Of a DNA stretch of 64,000 nt, positions 26,532 to 35,405 are shown piece by piece; within the stretch, counting starts at the first letter, position 1, and each line of letters opens with the position of its first letter. Source of the stretch: Commensalibacter nepenthis (GTDB taxonomy: Bacteria > Pseudomonadota > Alphaproteobacteria > Acetobacterales > Acetobacteraceae); contig NZ_JASBAN010000001.1 in NCBI RefSeq assembly GCF_029953305.1, positions 1,791,001-1,855,000 of the forward strand, read 5' to 3'. A program made the position numbers and the translations under genes. The notes beneath the pieces are model-generated. The model was not told where the DNA came from. It worked only from the letters and a program-made list of their open reading frames with translations, and ran no database searches.

Positions 26532-27482
26532 ATGATTATTTTGTGTGGGGATGTTTTAATTGATTTTATCCCAGATAAAACTGCGGATGGAGCAGATTGC
26601 TATTGTCCAGCCCCCGGTGGGTCATGTGCCAATATTGCCGTGGCGATTGGTCGTTTGGGCGGAAAAGTTGGGTTTATGGGTGGGATATCCAATGATTTTC
26701 TAGGTGAAAAACTAATGGAATTTCTTGAAACCTCTAATGTCGAAACACGCTATGTTGCACGGGGACCCCAACAAACGACGCTTGCGTTTGTAGAGTTGGG
26801 AGAAGAAGAACCTCAATACGCTTTTTATGATGAAAATACAGTATCTCGTCTTTGGGTGCGTTCACAATCCCCTGGATTTACAGAAGATGTTAATTTAATC
26901 CATATTGGTTCAACTTCCTTGATCGGCCCCCCCATTTCAGAGGCATGTGAACAAATGTTCAGAATTGAAAAGGGGAAACGGATTCTCTCTGTTGATCCAA
27001 ACTGTCGTCCTGGTAATACATTACATCCAGACGTATATCGTGCTCGAATGGCACGCTTGCTTGCTATGGCAGATGTGATTAAACTTTCCAAGTCTGATCT
27101 TGCATTCTTAATGCCGGATACCTCTTTTGATGAGGCTGCTGAAATGTGGATTTCACAAGGGACTTCGATCGTGATCGTGACACGAGGTAGCCAAGGCACA
27201 TTATGTTATTTGCCAGGTCAAAAAACAATTACCGTAGAGCCCGATTATATTGATGATGTTGTCGATTCTATTGGTGCTGGGGATACGTTCATGGCTGCAA
27301 CCTTGGCGTATTTGCAGAAAGAAGAGTTGTTAACATTGGATAATATTAAAACAATTACGCCCGATCAAATTACCAAAGCATTAAAATATGCATCTGTTGC
27401 CGCAGCAATGATATGTCAACGTCGTGGGGCTAATCCTCCTTGGGAAAAAGAGGTTGCGGCACGCATTGCGTCTAAAAAGTAA
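26532..27482 (+). CDS. PfkB-family carbohydrate kinase (fructokinase-like)
   Basis: A ribokinase-fold sugar kinase of 316 residues. The N-terminal substrate signature is CPAPGGSCANIAVAIGRLGG (25-44). The catalytic GAGD box is at 248-251 with D251 as base, and the ATP-site segment IVTRGSQGT is near 215. The sequence most resembles bacterial fructokinases that make fructose 6-phosphate, which fits a sugar-feeding gut bacterium, but 2-keto-3-deoxygluconate and other sugar kinases share these motifs. The ATG follows GTAGGAG. It is a stand-alone gene ending in a hairpin. Confidence 0.85.
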   Translation: MIILCGDVLIDFIPDKTADGADCYCPAPGGSCANIAVAIGRLGGKVGFMGGISNDFLGEKLMEFLETSNVETRYVARGPQQTTLAFVELGEEEPQYAFYDENTVSRLWVRSQSPGFTEDVNLIHIGSTSLIGPPISEACEQMFRIEKGKRILSVDPNCRPGNTLHPDVYRARMARLLAMADVIKLSKSDLAFLMPDTSFDEAAEMWISQGTSIVIVTRGSQGTLCYLPGQKTITVEPDYIDDVVDSIGAGDTFMAATLAYLQKEELLTLDNIKTITPDQITKALKYASVAAAMICQRRGANPPWEKEVAARIASKK

Positions 27483-27493
27483 CTTCTAAAATT

Positions 27494-27519
27494 GGCAAAG
27501 ATAAAGTTTTTTCTTTGCC
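27494..27519 (+). terminator. hairpin after the PfkB kinase gene
   Basis: 8-bp stem GGCAAAGA / TCTTTGCC with a 10-nt T-rich loop, 12 bp after the stop. The downstream T-run is weak. Confidence 0.5.
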
Positions 27520-27597
27520 CTTCAAATTTACACATATTTTCAAATAAATCGGTTTTTAATCATTGATGGTTGTAGGAAAACTATCAAAGGCAAGAAA

Positions 27598-28045
27598 ATG
27601 AGTAATACATTGAAAAGGCTTGGTGCTGATGATTTTGAGGATTGCCAAAAAATAAGAATAGAAGGATTCGAACAGCAAGAGCGTGAATTTCGCCTTTCCC
27701 CTCAACATGAAAAAACTATCTAAAAGTGTTGTAATAGAACGTTTAAAATCTGATTTTATTATTGGATCATATGAGAATAATAATTTAATTGGTATTGGCG
27801 GGTTGACACGATTTGCAGGTTCAAAATTACAGCATAGAGCGTTGTTATGGGGAATGTATGTTCGTTCAGAATATCGAGGAAAAAATGTTGCAAACACCAT
27901 TATGTCATTGTTAATTGGGCATGCAACTGATAGTAAAATTGAAAGAGTAATATTAACTGTTGTCAGTAGTAATTTACGTGCCATTAGTTTTTATAAAAAA
28001 TGGAAATTTATTTCTTATGGGTTCGACCCATATGCAGTGAAGTGA
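27598..28045 (+). pseudogene. GNAT N-acetyltransferase with a single frameshift
   Basis: The ATG at 27598 follows AAAGG and encodes an N-terminal piece of 41 codons (EGFEQQEREFRLSP) that stops at TAA 27721. The rest of a GNAT acetyltransferase continues in the +1 frame: NNLIGIGGLTRFAGS, ALLWGMYVRSEYRGKNVA (acetyl-CoA loop) and SNLRAISFYKKWKF. Removing one A from the six-A run at 27710-27715 would fuse both pieces into a full-length protein of about 148 residues. It is either a recent frameshift, a phase-variable homopolymer or a sequencing error. The second piece has its own in-frame ATG codons, but starting there would lose the N-terminal strand. Confidence 0.8.
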
Positions 28046-28118
28046 AGTAATGGTGATTATTTGAATGAAATTTTGATGGTTAGATCCATATCTAGCATTT
28101 GAAAAAAAATTATATTGA

Positions 28119-29099
28119 TTAAGAATCTCTTTTGTTAATGTCACTTTCATCTGCTTGCTTAGAAGCTGGAAAAACCCAATTATCAGGAATATGCATTCTT
28201 AAACGTCGAATATGTCTTGGGTCAGAGTCTAATACTCTAAACACCAAACCGCTAGAATGTGTTAATACTTCACCTTTGGTGGGAACATGCTCTGCCAAAC
28301 GAAAAACAAGACCACCAATCGTATCAATGTCAGAGTTACTTTCTTCTTCGGTTAAAAAAGAGCCTATATGTTTTTCAAGATCTTCCAATACCATTCTGGC
28401 ATCAAGGTCTAGGGTATTGCGATCACGTTCAACGATCATTTCCACATCAGGATCATCATGTTCATCCGCAATGTCGCCGACGATTGTTTCAACAAGATCC
28501 TCAATGGTGACCAAACCATCAATACCGCCATATTCGTCGATGACCAACCCGAGATGCGTTCGATGTTGACGCATTTGTAACAATAAATCCAAAATAGGGA
28601 TTTGTGGTGCTATAAAAAGGGGTTGTCTTAAAAGGTTAGTGATATTAAATTCTTCTTGAGTTCCAGTATAGGCGATCAAGTCTTTGACGTGTAACATGCC
28701 AATAATATTGTCGAGTTCAGTATGATATACTGGGACGCGAGAATGATTTTCATGGCGCATGACCTCAAGTACCTTTTCCAAGGTAATTGTATCCTCAATG
28801 GCAAATATATCGGCTCTTGGCACCATAACGTCATCTGCTGTTTTGCCACGCAGGCGTAAAATATTAGAGATTAATAAGCGTTCTTGAGTACTAAGTTCTT
28901 CGGTATTAGCATGTTGGGGGGATTGATCGTTAGCGTTTTCTTCGTCAACCAAATTGACAATGGATTGACGTAAGCTGGGATGTTTACTTTTATATATCCA
29001 ACGTGAAACAACTGATTTAAAACGTTTGGGTTTTTGCTGAGAGGAATTTTGTCCGTTATCAAATGGTGAGTTATTTGCAGAACCAGAGCCACGAGGCAT
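28119..29099 (-). CDS. ybeX: CBS-domain protein YbeX/CorC
   Basis: A 326-residue soluble protein with tandem CBS domains (about 75-195, including VMVPRADIFAIE and LGLVIDEYGGIDGLVTIEDLVE) and a C-terminal CorC_HlyC domain (from about 215). It lacks the membrane DUF21 domain, so it is the CorC/YbeX type linked to magnesium/cobalt homeostasis and ribosome function. I place the start at 29099, where GGAG lies 9 bp upstream and the product begins MPRGSGS. A longer frame from 29132 would overlap ybeY. Confidence 0.92.
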   Translation of the reverse strand: MPRGSGSANNSPFDNGQNSSQQKPKRFKSVVSRWIYKSKHPSLRQSIVNLVDEENANDQSPQHANTEELSTQERLLISNILRLRGKTADDVMVPRADIFAIEDTITLEKVLEVMRHENHSRVPVYHTELDNIIGMLHVKDLIAYTGTQEEFNITNLLRQPLFIAPQIPILDLLLQMRQHRTHLGLVIDEYGGIDGLVTIEDLVETIVGDIADEHDDPDVEMIVERDRNTLDLDARMVLEDLEKHIGSFLTEEESNSDIDTIGGLVFRLAEHVPTKGEVLTHSSGLVFRVLDSDPRHIRRLRMHIPDNWVFPASKQADESDINKRDS

Positions 29100-29101
29100 T
29101 A

Positions 29102-29581
29102 TTATATACTCCGTGAGGGATAGAGTTTCCAAGGATTGGGAATATTAAGTTTCTGTAATAAAACTGCTTCTCTCATTTCCATTTCTTTGGCTTCGTTGAC
29201 ATAAATATGGTCGTAACCTTGTAAATGCAATAAGCCATGAATCATTAAATGCGCCAAATGATGCATAAAAGGTCTTTTATTGTGCTGTGCTTCTTTTTGA
29301 ATCGTTTGCAGTGCAAAAATAATATCACCGCCTATCATACCCCCACCAGGTAATTCAAAGGTTAATACGTTGGTAGGTTTGTTTTTCCCTCTGAATTGAT
29401 CATTCAGTTTTTTAATTGAAAGATCATTGGAAAAACATAAATTGGTATCTTCGGTAATAGGAAGAATTTGATGGATACGATAGATCAATGGCAATAATTT
29501 AGGCATAAAACGCCGCCATTGTTGCTCTTGTATAATTAAATTTTCATTAAGGCTATGGCGGATTTGATAAATTGGCTGCAT
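29102..29581 (-). CDS. ybeY: endoribonuclease YbeY
   Basis: A zinc endoribonuclease needed for 16S rRNA 3'-end maturation and ribosome quality control. The 159-residue protein has the zinc motif HGLLHLQGYDH with ligands H115, H119 and H125, and the upstream conserved segment FRGKNKPTNVLTF. It sits in the conserved miaB-phoH-ybeY-ybeX order, 15 bp after phoH and 2 bp before ybeX. Confidence 0.96.
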   Translation of the reverse strand: MQPIYQIRHSLNENLIIQEQQWRRFMPKLLPLIYRIHQILPITEDTNLCFSNDLSIKKLNDQFRGKNKPTNVLTFELPGGGMIGGDIIFALQTIQKEAQHNKRPFMHHLAHLMIHGLLHLQGYDHIYVNEAKEMEMREAVLLQKLNIPNPWKLYPSRSI

Positions 29582-29596
29582 GGATTTATAAATGTT

Positions 29597-30718
29597 TTAT
29601 GTTTTCTGAAAATCTGGATGTTGTTGTGCGTAACGCTTGTCATATGCTTTCACAATTCGACCAACCAAAGGATGCCTGACAACATCTTGGGCTTGGAAAC
29701 GCATGATTTCAATGCCTTGAATTCCTTCCAACGTTTCAACAGCATCTTTTAATCCTGATTTGATATTAGAAGGCAAATCAATTTGGCTGAGATCCCCTGT
29801 AATCACCATTCTGGATCCTGGTCCTAAACGTGTTAAAAACATCTTCATTTGTGCAGTGGTGGTGTTTTGCGCTTCATCCAGAATAACATAAGCATGTTCA
29901 AGCGTACGCCCTCTCATAAACGCAAGAGGGGCGACTTCGATTTCACCATTGGTTAACCGTTTAATGACTTGATCGCCAGGCATCATGGCATGGAGTGCAT
30001 CATATAAAGGACGTAAATAAGGGTCGATTTTTTCCTTCATATCCCCAGGTAAAAAGCCCAATCGTTCGCCCGCCTCTACAGCAGGACGAGATAAAATAAT
30101 ACGATCTACCTGACCAGACAACAACATTGAAACAGCTTGTGCAACGGCAAGGAAGGTCTTGCCCGTGCCAGCAGGACCAATTCCAAAAACCATTTCATGT
30201 TTGAGTAGTAGTTTAAGATACTCCGCCTGCCCAGCCGTGCGTGCAGAAATTGTTCCTCGGCGTGTCGTAATACTGGGGGCATTGCTGGGTATCACATCAG
30301 CTTGTTCAGGAGAGGAAGCCTGAGAATATGTGCTGGTTTCCAGCAACCCATCTTGGGTCATACGAATAATCGTATCAACGACAGTCGAATTAATGTCTTT
30401 TTGATGATAAATATGGTTATAAAGATTGCTAAGAACGGCTTTACCAAGCTCGACTTGTTGTATATTCCCTTCAATAACAACATAATTTCCTCGGCAACCT
30501 AAGCTTACTTGAAGCTCTTTTTCAATTTGCATCAAGTAACGATCATGTTCGCCGATCAAATGTGCTAGGACAAGATTGTCACTAAACTGCAATGTTGTTT
30601 TCAACGAGGACGCGTCTAGTGGTTCTTCTGAAACGATAAAAGGGCGGTTATCGGTTTGTTTGCTCAATGGGATGTGCTTTCTTTGACAAGATATCCTGAT
30701 AGAGAAAAAGTAAGGCAT
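29597..30718 (-). CDS. ybeZ: PhoH-like ATPase (YbeZ)
   Basis: A PhoH-family P-loop ATPase, the usual partner of YbeY in rRNA metabolism. Walker A GPAGTGKT is at 181-188, Walker B-type VILDEAQNTT follows near 272, and ends such as MVITGDLSQIDLP are typical. An N-terminal KH-like region lies at about 40-110. The ATG at 30718 overlaps the miaB 3' end by 55 bp. An in-frame TTG at 30667 that overlaps the miaB TGA is an equally plausible, coupled start and would shorten the protein by 17 residues. Confidence 0.93.
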   Translation of the reverse strand: MPYFFSIRISCQRKHIPLSKQTDNRPFIVSEEPLDASSLKTTLQFSDNLVLAHLIGEHDRYLMQIEKELQVSLGCRGNYVVIEGNIQQVELGKAVLSNLYNHIYHQKDINSTVVDTIIRMTQDGLLETSTYSQASSPEQADVIPSNAPSITTRRGTISARTAGQAEYLKLLLKHEMVFGIGPAGTGKTFLAVAQAVSMLLSGQVDRIILSRPAVEAGERLGFLPGDMKEKIDPYLRPLYDALHAMMPGDQVIKRLTNGEIEVAPLAFMRGRTLEHAYVILDEAQNTTTAQMKMFLTRLGPGSRMVITGDLSQIDLPSNIKSGLKDAVETLEGIQGIEIMRFQAQDVVRHPLVGRIVKAYDKRYAQQHPDFQKT

Positions 30719-32061
30719 TCATCTATTTCTACCATACATTCTTGACCAATCAAACTATCATTTCCTTGAGCATGAACGGCTTGTAAATAAGGGGACTTGC
30801 CAGCGATTTGCCCTTCTTTACGACCTTTATGGGTAAAAAGAATGGGAATCTTGCGTCCAACAGTATCTTTGTTGAATTGTGTTTGCTGATCTTTTAATAC
30901 AGCTTGTAATTCTTGCAAACGTGCATCTTTTTCGGGTTCTGCGATTTGATTCATTGAAACCGCAGCAGAAGTGCCAGGACGAGGTGAGTATTTAAAAGAA
31001 TAGGCTTGTGCAAAGGTAATATCGTTGACCAATTTCATCGTTGCTTTGAAATCATCGATGCTTTCACCTGGGTGCCCGATGATAAAGTCTGAGGATAACG
31101 CAATATCAGGTCTGGCTTTTTTTAATTTTTCTATAATTGCGTAATATTCACTGACCGTATGCCCTCGATTCATCGATTTTAAAATTCGGTCTGACCCTGA
31201 TTGGACAGGTAAATGCAAAAATGGCATTAAAGCGGGTAAATCACGATGTGCTGCAATGAGGGAATCGTTCATATCATTTGGATGAGAGGTCGTGTAACGA
31301 ATACGAAGCAACCCTGGAATGGTCGATAATTTTTCAGCCAGTTTGACCAAATCCCAAATATTTCCATCAGGACCTTGACCGTGATACGCGTTGACATTTT
31401 GACCAAGTAATGAAATCTCTCTGACACCAAGGCTGCATAAATGGGTTGCTTCATCGATAATGGCTTGTACAGGACGGCTTTCTTCTGCACCCCTTGTATA
31501 AGGAACCACACAAAAAGAGCAAAATTTATCACAGCCTTCTTGGATGGTTAGAAAGGCTGTATATCCTTGCGATTTATCGGGCGCGGGTAAGAAATCAAAT
31601 TTACTTTCGGTTGGAAAGTCTGTTTCAATCACATTACCCGATTTGCGAGCGACATCTAATATCATCTTAGGTAGCCGATGATAGGTTTGGGGTCCAAAAA
31701 CAATATCAACATAAGGAGCACGTTTGAGAATAATTTCACCCTCAGCTTGTGCAACGCAGCCCGCCACAGCGATTAATGTTGGATTACCTTGCTCTTCACG
31801 ATATTCTTTGATTTGTCTTAATCTTCCCAGCTCAGAAAAGACTTTTTCAGTTGCTTTGTCACGAATATGGCATGTGTTTAAAATTAATACATCAGCTTTT
31901 TCAGCCTCGTCAGTTACTTTATAACCAAGGGGACGTAATAAATCGACCATACGATTACTGTCATACACATTCATTTGGCATCCCCATGTAATCACATGCA
32001 AATAACGTTTTGGTATCGTTTGTGTAGACTGAGCAATTTGAGAAAAACTGGTATCAACCAT
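30664..32061 (-). CDS. miaB: tRNA-2-methylthio-N6-dimethylallyladenosine synthase MiaB
   Basis: A radical-SAM methylthiotransferase that modifies A37 of tRNAs reading UNN codons. The N-terminal UPF0004 domain holds cluster cysteines C28, C64 and C102. The radical-SAM motif is C177, C181, C184 (CDKFCSFC). A TRAM domain closes the C-terminus (GRKIPILFTHKGRKEGQIAGK). The 465 residues are the normal size. It is first in the leftward miaB-phoH-ybeY-ybeX operon. Confidence 0.97.
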   Translation of the reverse strand: MVDTSFSQIAQSTQTIPKRYLHVITWGCQMNVYDSNRMVDLLRPLGYKVTDEAEKADVLILNTCHIRDKATEKVFSELGRLRQIKEYREEQGNPTLIAVAGCVAQAEGEIILKRAPYVDIVFGPQTYHRLPKMILDVARKSGNVIETDFPTESKFDFLPAPDKSQGYTAFLTIQEGCDKFCSFCVVPYTRGAEESRPVQAIIDEATHLCSLGVREISLLGQNVNAYHGQGPDGNIWDLVKLAEKLSTIPGLLRIRYTTSHPNDMNDSLIAAHRDLPALMPFLHLPVQSGSDRILKSMNRGHTVSEYYAIIEKLKKARPDIALSSDFIIGHPGESIDDFKATMKLVNDITFAQAYSFKYSPRPGTSAAVSMNQIAEPEKDARLQELQAVLKDQQTQFNKDTVGRKIPILFTHKGRKEGQIAGKSPYLQAVHAQGNDSLIGQECMVEIDECLTFSLSGYLVKESTSH

Positions 32062-32084
32062 TCGGTAAGCAACCTATTATAAAT

Positions 32085-32142
32085 AAAAAAGACAGCAAGG
32101 TTCTTATTTTTAACAAGAAAAATTGAACCAAGCTATCTTTTT
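32085..32142 (-). terminator. terminator of pckA
   Basis: On the minus strand, AAAAAGATAGCTTGGTTC and GAACCTTGCTGTCTTTTT pair with small internal mismatches across a 21-nt loop and end in a T-run, just downstream of the pckA stop. Confidence 0.6.
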
Positions 32143-32171
32143 ATAAAAATAAAGGCGTTGAGACAAGTATT

Positions 32172-33908
32172 TTATAAACGTTTAACCGTTAGGTTCGAAG
32201 AAAAAATATCCCCATCAAAACGAATCGCACCTTGTAAATTTTGAGAAAGCGTTTCAAAGTGTTTTTGGAACATTTTCGCCAGTTCTTCTGCTTGTCTATG
32301 ATAGGCTTGTGGATCCGCCCAACAGAGTGCTGGATTTAACAACTCACTTGGGATTCCATTTACTTTTGTGGGTATTTGCAATCCAAAATGTTTTTCTGTT
32401 TCAAAAGGCACGTCTTTTAACGAATGATTCAACGCCATATGCAATAATTGACGGGTATGAGGTAAAGAAAAACGTTTGCCAATCCCGTATGGACCACCGC
32501 TCCAACCGGTATTGATTAACCAGCATTGAATGTCAGGATTTTCTTCTAATCGCTTCATTAACAGCGCCCCATACACATCTGCAGGTCTTGGCAAGAACGG
32601 GGCACCAAAACAAGGGCTAAATGTAGCTTTTGGCTCTTTGCCTAATCCGCTTTCTGTGCCAGCAATACGTGCTGTATACCCCATTAAGAAATGAAAGATC
32701 GCTTGTGCATTGGTCAGTTTTGAAATAGGAGGTAAGACACCAAACGCGTCTGCGGTCAACATCACGATATTTAAAGGAAGACCACCTTTGCCAGATGTGG
32801 AGGCATTGGGAATGAAATCAACAGGATAACAAGAACGCGTATTTTCTGTTAAAGAGTTGTTATCAAAATCAGGAGAAGCATCCGTATTTAAAATAACATT
32901 TTCTAAGACTGAGCCAAATCGTAAAGATGCACTCCAGATTTCAGGTTCGGTTTTTTTATTAAGATTAATTACTTTGGCATAACATCCGCCTTCAATATTG
33001 AAGATACCTGTTTTTGACCAACCATGTTCGTCATCACCAATTAAAATACGTTCAGGATCAGAGGATAAAGTAGTTTTACCTGTTCCAGAAAGACCAAAGA
33101 AAATAGCAACGTCACCGTCCTGACCAATATTAGCAGAACAATGCATTGGCAAAATATTTTCAGCAGGAAGCTGCCAATTCATCGCAGAGAAAATAGATTT
33201 TTTAATCTCTCCAGCATATTGTGTGCCGCAAATAACAATTAATTTTTCTTTGAAAGAAGTGGTAACAGCCGTTGATCCATGTGTGCCACATCTGTCCGCA
33301 TTTAAAAACAGATGAGGGGCATGTAAAATTGTATAAGGTTGTCTGTTATTTTGTTTAACAGATTCTTTTTCTTCCTCGCTTAAATCTTCGGGTCTGACAA
33401 ACATATTCTTGGCAAAAAGAGCATGCCAAGCACTGGTTGTAATTAATCGGATTGGTGTGCAACAATTCATATCACGCCCTGCATACAGGTCTTGAATATA
33501 TAATGGTTGTCCCTGAAGATAACCGCCAACTTCTGACAATAATTGCGTAAAATGAGCAGGGGAGAGTTTATGATTAATATCCCCCCATTGAATTTGATCG
33601 CGAACTTCGTCTTCATCGACAACGAATTTATCGCCAGCGGCGCGCCCTGTGAACTGTCCTGTTTTAACAACAAAGGCACCGTCTTTGGACAAGGTTCCTT
33701 CTTGGTTGCTAATGGCATGTTCGATTAATGTGGCGCGGGAAAGATTGATATATAAAGTTGGTGCTTTTATTATTCCCGTTCCTTGTAGAAAGCCGGCAAT
33801 AGCATTGTCAACTTGTTCGTGATACCCATGTGTATAGGAAAGGCTTAGCGTTGCTCCTGTAACATAAGGTTTTATCACATCATGAGGTAAAGAGGATGCG
33901 TTTGTCAT
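32172..33908 (-). CDS. pckA: phosphoenolpyruvate carboxykinase (ATP)
   Basis: Converts oxaloacetate and ATP to phosphoenolpyruvate and CO2, the first committed step of gluconeogenesis. The kinase-1a loop GLSGTGKTT (272-280), the metal-binding segment GDDEHGW (291-297), IEGGCYAK, and the substrate loop RYSG-equivalent TGRAAGDKF are present, so it is the ATP-dependent form. At 578 residues it is slightly longer than the usual 530-540; the extra is at the N-terminus and in a KESVKQNNRQ insertion. It is a single-gene unit with its own terminator. Confidence 0.96.
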   Translation of the reverse strand: MTNASSLPHDVIKPYVTGATLSLSYTHGYHEQVDNAIAGFLQGTGIIKAPTLYINLSRATLIEHAISNQEGTLSKDGAFVVKTGQFTGRAAGDKFVVDEDEVRDQIQWGDINHKLSPAHFTQLLSEVGGYLQGQPLYIQDLYAGRDMNCCTPIRLITTSAWHALFAKNMFVRPEDLSEEEKESVKQNNRQPYTILHAPHLFLNADRCGTHGSTAVTTSFKEKLIVICGTQYAGEIKKSIFSAMNWQLPAENILPMHCSANIGQDGDVAIFFGLSGTGKTTLSSDPERILIGDDEHGWSKTGIFNIEGGCYAKVINLNKKTEPEIWSASLRFGSVLENVILNTDASPDFDNNSLTENTRSCYPVDFIPNASTSGKGGLPLNIVMLTADAFGVLPPISKLTNAQAIFHFLMGYTARIAGTESGLGKEPKATFSPCFGAPFLPRPADVYGALLMKRLEENPDIQCWLINTGWSGGPYGIGKRFSLPHTRQLLHMALNHSLKDVPFETEKHFGLQIPTKVNGIPSELLNPALCWADPQAYHRQAEELAKMFQKHFETLSQNLQGAIRFDGDIFSSNLTVKRL

Positions 33909-34066
33909 AATTTTCAGAACCTTGAATGATATTAAATAGGTTCATCTTATTAAATAGAGTAAAATATTCAAAAGGCTATTCACAAAAGCGCTAGGTCTTA
34001 TCAACAGTTATTGAAATATTTTGCAATATTACGGTTAATATTAAAAAAAATAATAGTTCAAATAAG

Positions 34067-35146
34067 TTATATTATTTTTTTAATATCCTCCTCAGATTTC
34101 CCTTGTCTTAAATAAGCTGTACCTGTCGCAATAATATCCCATGTTTTTTGTGATAATTGCTTTCTGTTTTTAAACTCTTCGGGATAAAGTGGTTCATGAT
34201 AAATGATAGAGGCTCTCATATCAGACCATTTACAAAAATCCCATAAATGAGGTGTCAGCTCCATATCGCCATACCAAGAATAGATAGGGCGGCGTAGGCG
34301 ATTGACTGGCAACATACCCAGACGATCATATACAACTGAAATTGGTTGGATGATTGGGATAGGATAGGCAACAGTTTTGCTGATGGGTTTTGCCAACACA
34401 AAGAAAGAAGATAGAAATGGCGCAAGATGAGACCCCTCGGTTGAGGTGCCTTCTGGAAATAAAATTAGATTTCCACCTTCTTCTAATCTTTTTTCCATGG
34501 TTTGTTGTTCTTTGATTGTCGATTGACGCTGTCTACTGACAAATAAAACGCGCCCTAAACGACATAATGTACTAATCACTGGCCAAGAGCCAATTTCTTC
34601 TTTGGCGACAAAAGCTCCTGGTAATAATCCTCCAATGGATGCAATATCCAGCCAAGAAGTATGATTGACGATATAAATAATAGGTCGTTTTTGTGAGCCA
34701 GATTGATGTTTTTGTTCTGCAAGTTTTCCAAATATACGCAGGTCAAGCCCTAATATTCTAGAAACGTTACGCCAATAAAAACGTGCAAAATTAATTTTCG
34801 CAGAGCCAGGTAGTTTGATAAACAGGCTTTGAAAAGGCATACAAAGAATAGTCCATATCAAGACAATGCTAATCTTTTTTGCGGCTCTGATTCTTTGATA
34901 AATAGTCGAAAATTTAGATAAAAAATGAGGGTATGTAATAGGTGATTGATGAATATCAAGTTGTATAAAATGCTTTTTTTGGTTAGGAGAACGCAAAGGG
35001 GAATGTTTCATCTGTGACGAGGTTGGTTTGCACAATATTTTTTGTAAATTTCGTTTGAAAAAGGATAAGTATTTCAAGGTATGACAGCTGCTTATTACAA
35101 AGGTTTTGAAAATTGGGTAAAATGTTCTACTAACAATTGTCGGCAT
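34067..35146 (-). CDS. PlsC-type lysophospholipid acyltransferase
   Basis: A 1-acyl-glycerol-3-phosphate acyltransferase family member. It has the catalytic block NHTSWLD (H162 to D167), the LFVSRQRQ segment and the substrate block FPEGTSTEG (230-238). A hydrophobic segment at about 92-112 anchors it to the inner membrane. The first 90 residues are basic and have no counterpart in typical PlsC proteins of about 240-270 residues. A start at the ATG of 35008 would remove 46 of them, and neither ATG has a clear ribosome-binding site. It either makes phosphatidic acid or acylates another lysolipid such as an aminolipid. Confidence 0.85.
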   Translation of the reverse strand: MPTIVSRTFYPIFKTFVISSCHTLKYLSFFKRNLQKILCKPTSSQMKHSPLRSPNQKKHFIQLDIHQSPITYPHFLSKFSTIYQRIRAAKKISIVLIWTILCMPFQSLFIKLPGSAKINFARFYWRNVSRILGLDLRIFGKLAEQKHQSGSQKRPIIYIVNHTSWLDIASIGGLLPGAFVAKEEIGSWPVISTLCRLGRVLFVSRQRQSTIKEQQTMEKRLEEGGNLILFPEGTSTEGSHLAPFLSSFFVLAKPISKTVAYPIPIIQPISVVYDRLGMLPVNRLRRPIYSWYGDMELTPHLWDFCKWSDMRASIIYHEPLYPEEFKNRKQLSQKTWDIIATGTAYLRQGKSEEDIKKII

Positions 35147-35405
35147 TCTATAAGAAGTTAAAAAGAACTACAAGGATATGTCTTATAATACGTTTTAAAA
35201 ATGTTGTACTTATATCACAACATCTTTATAGTGCCAATATTTATAAATTATACATGGTTTTTCATAATGATGTGCTGTGAAATGTTTTATATATAAGGTT
35301 AAATAGGTCGTCACACTATATGCTCAGATTAATTTTGTCTTTCTTAACAATCGATGCCGAATAAAAATACTGTAATTATATCAATAGGATAGAGGGAATA
35401 AAGAT

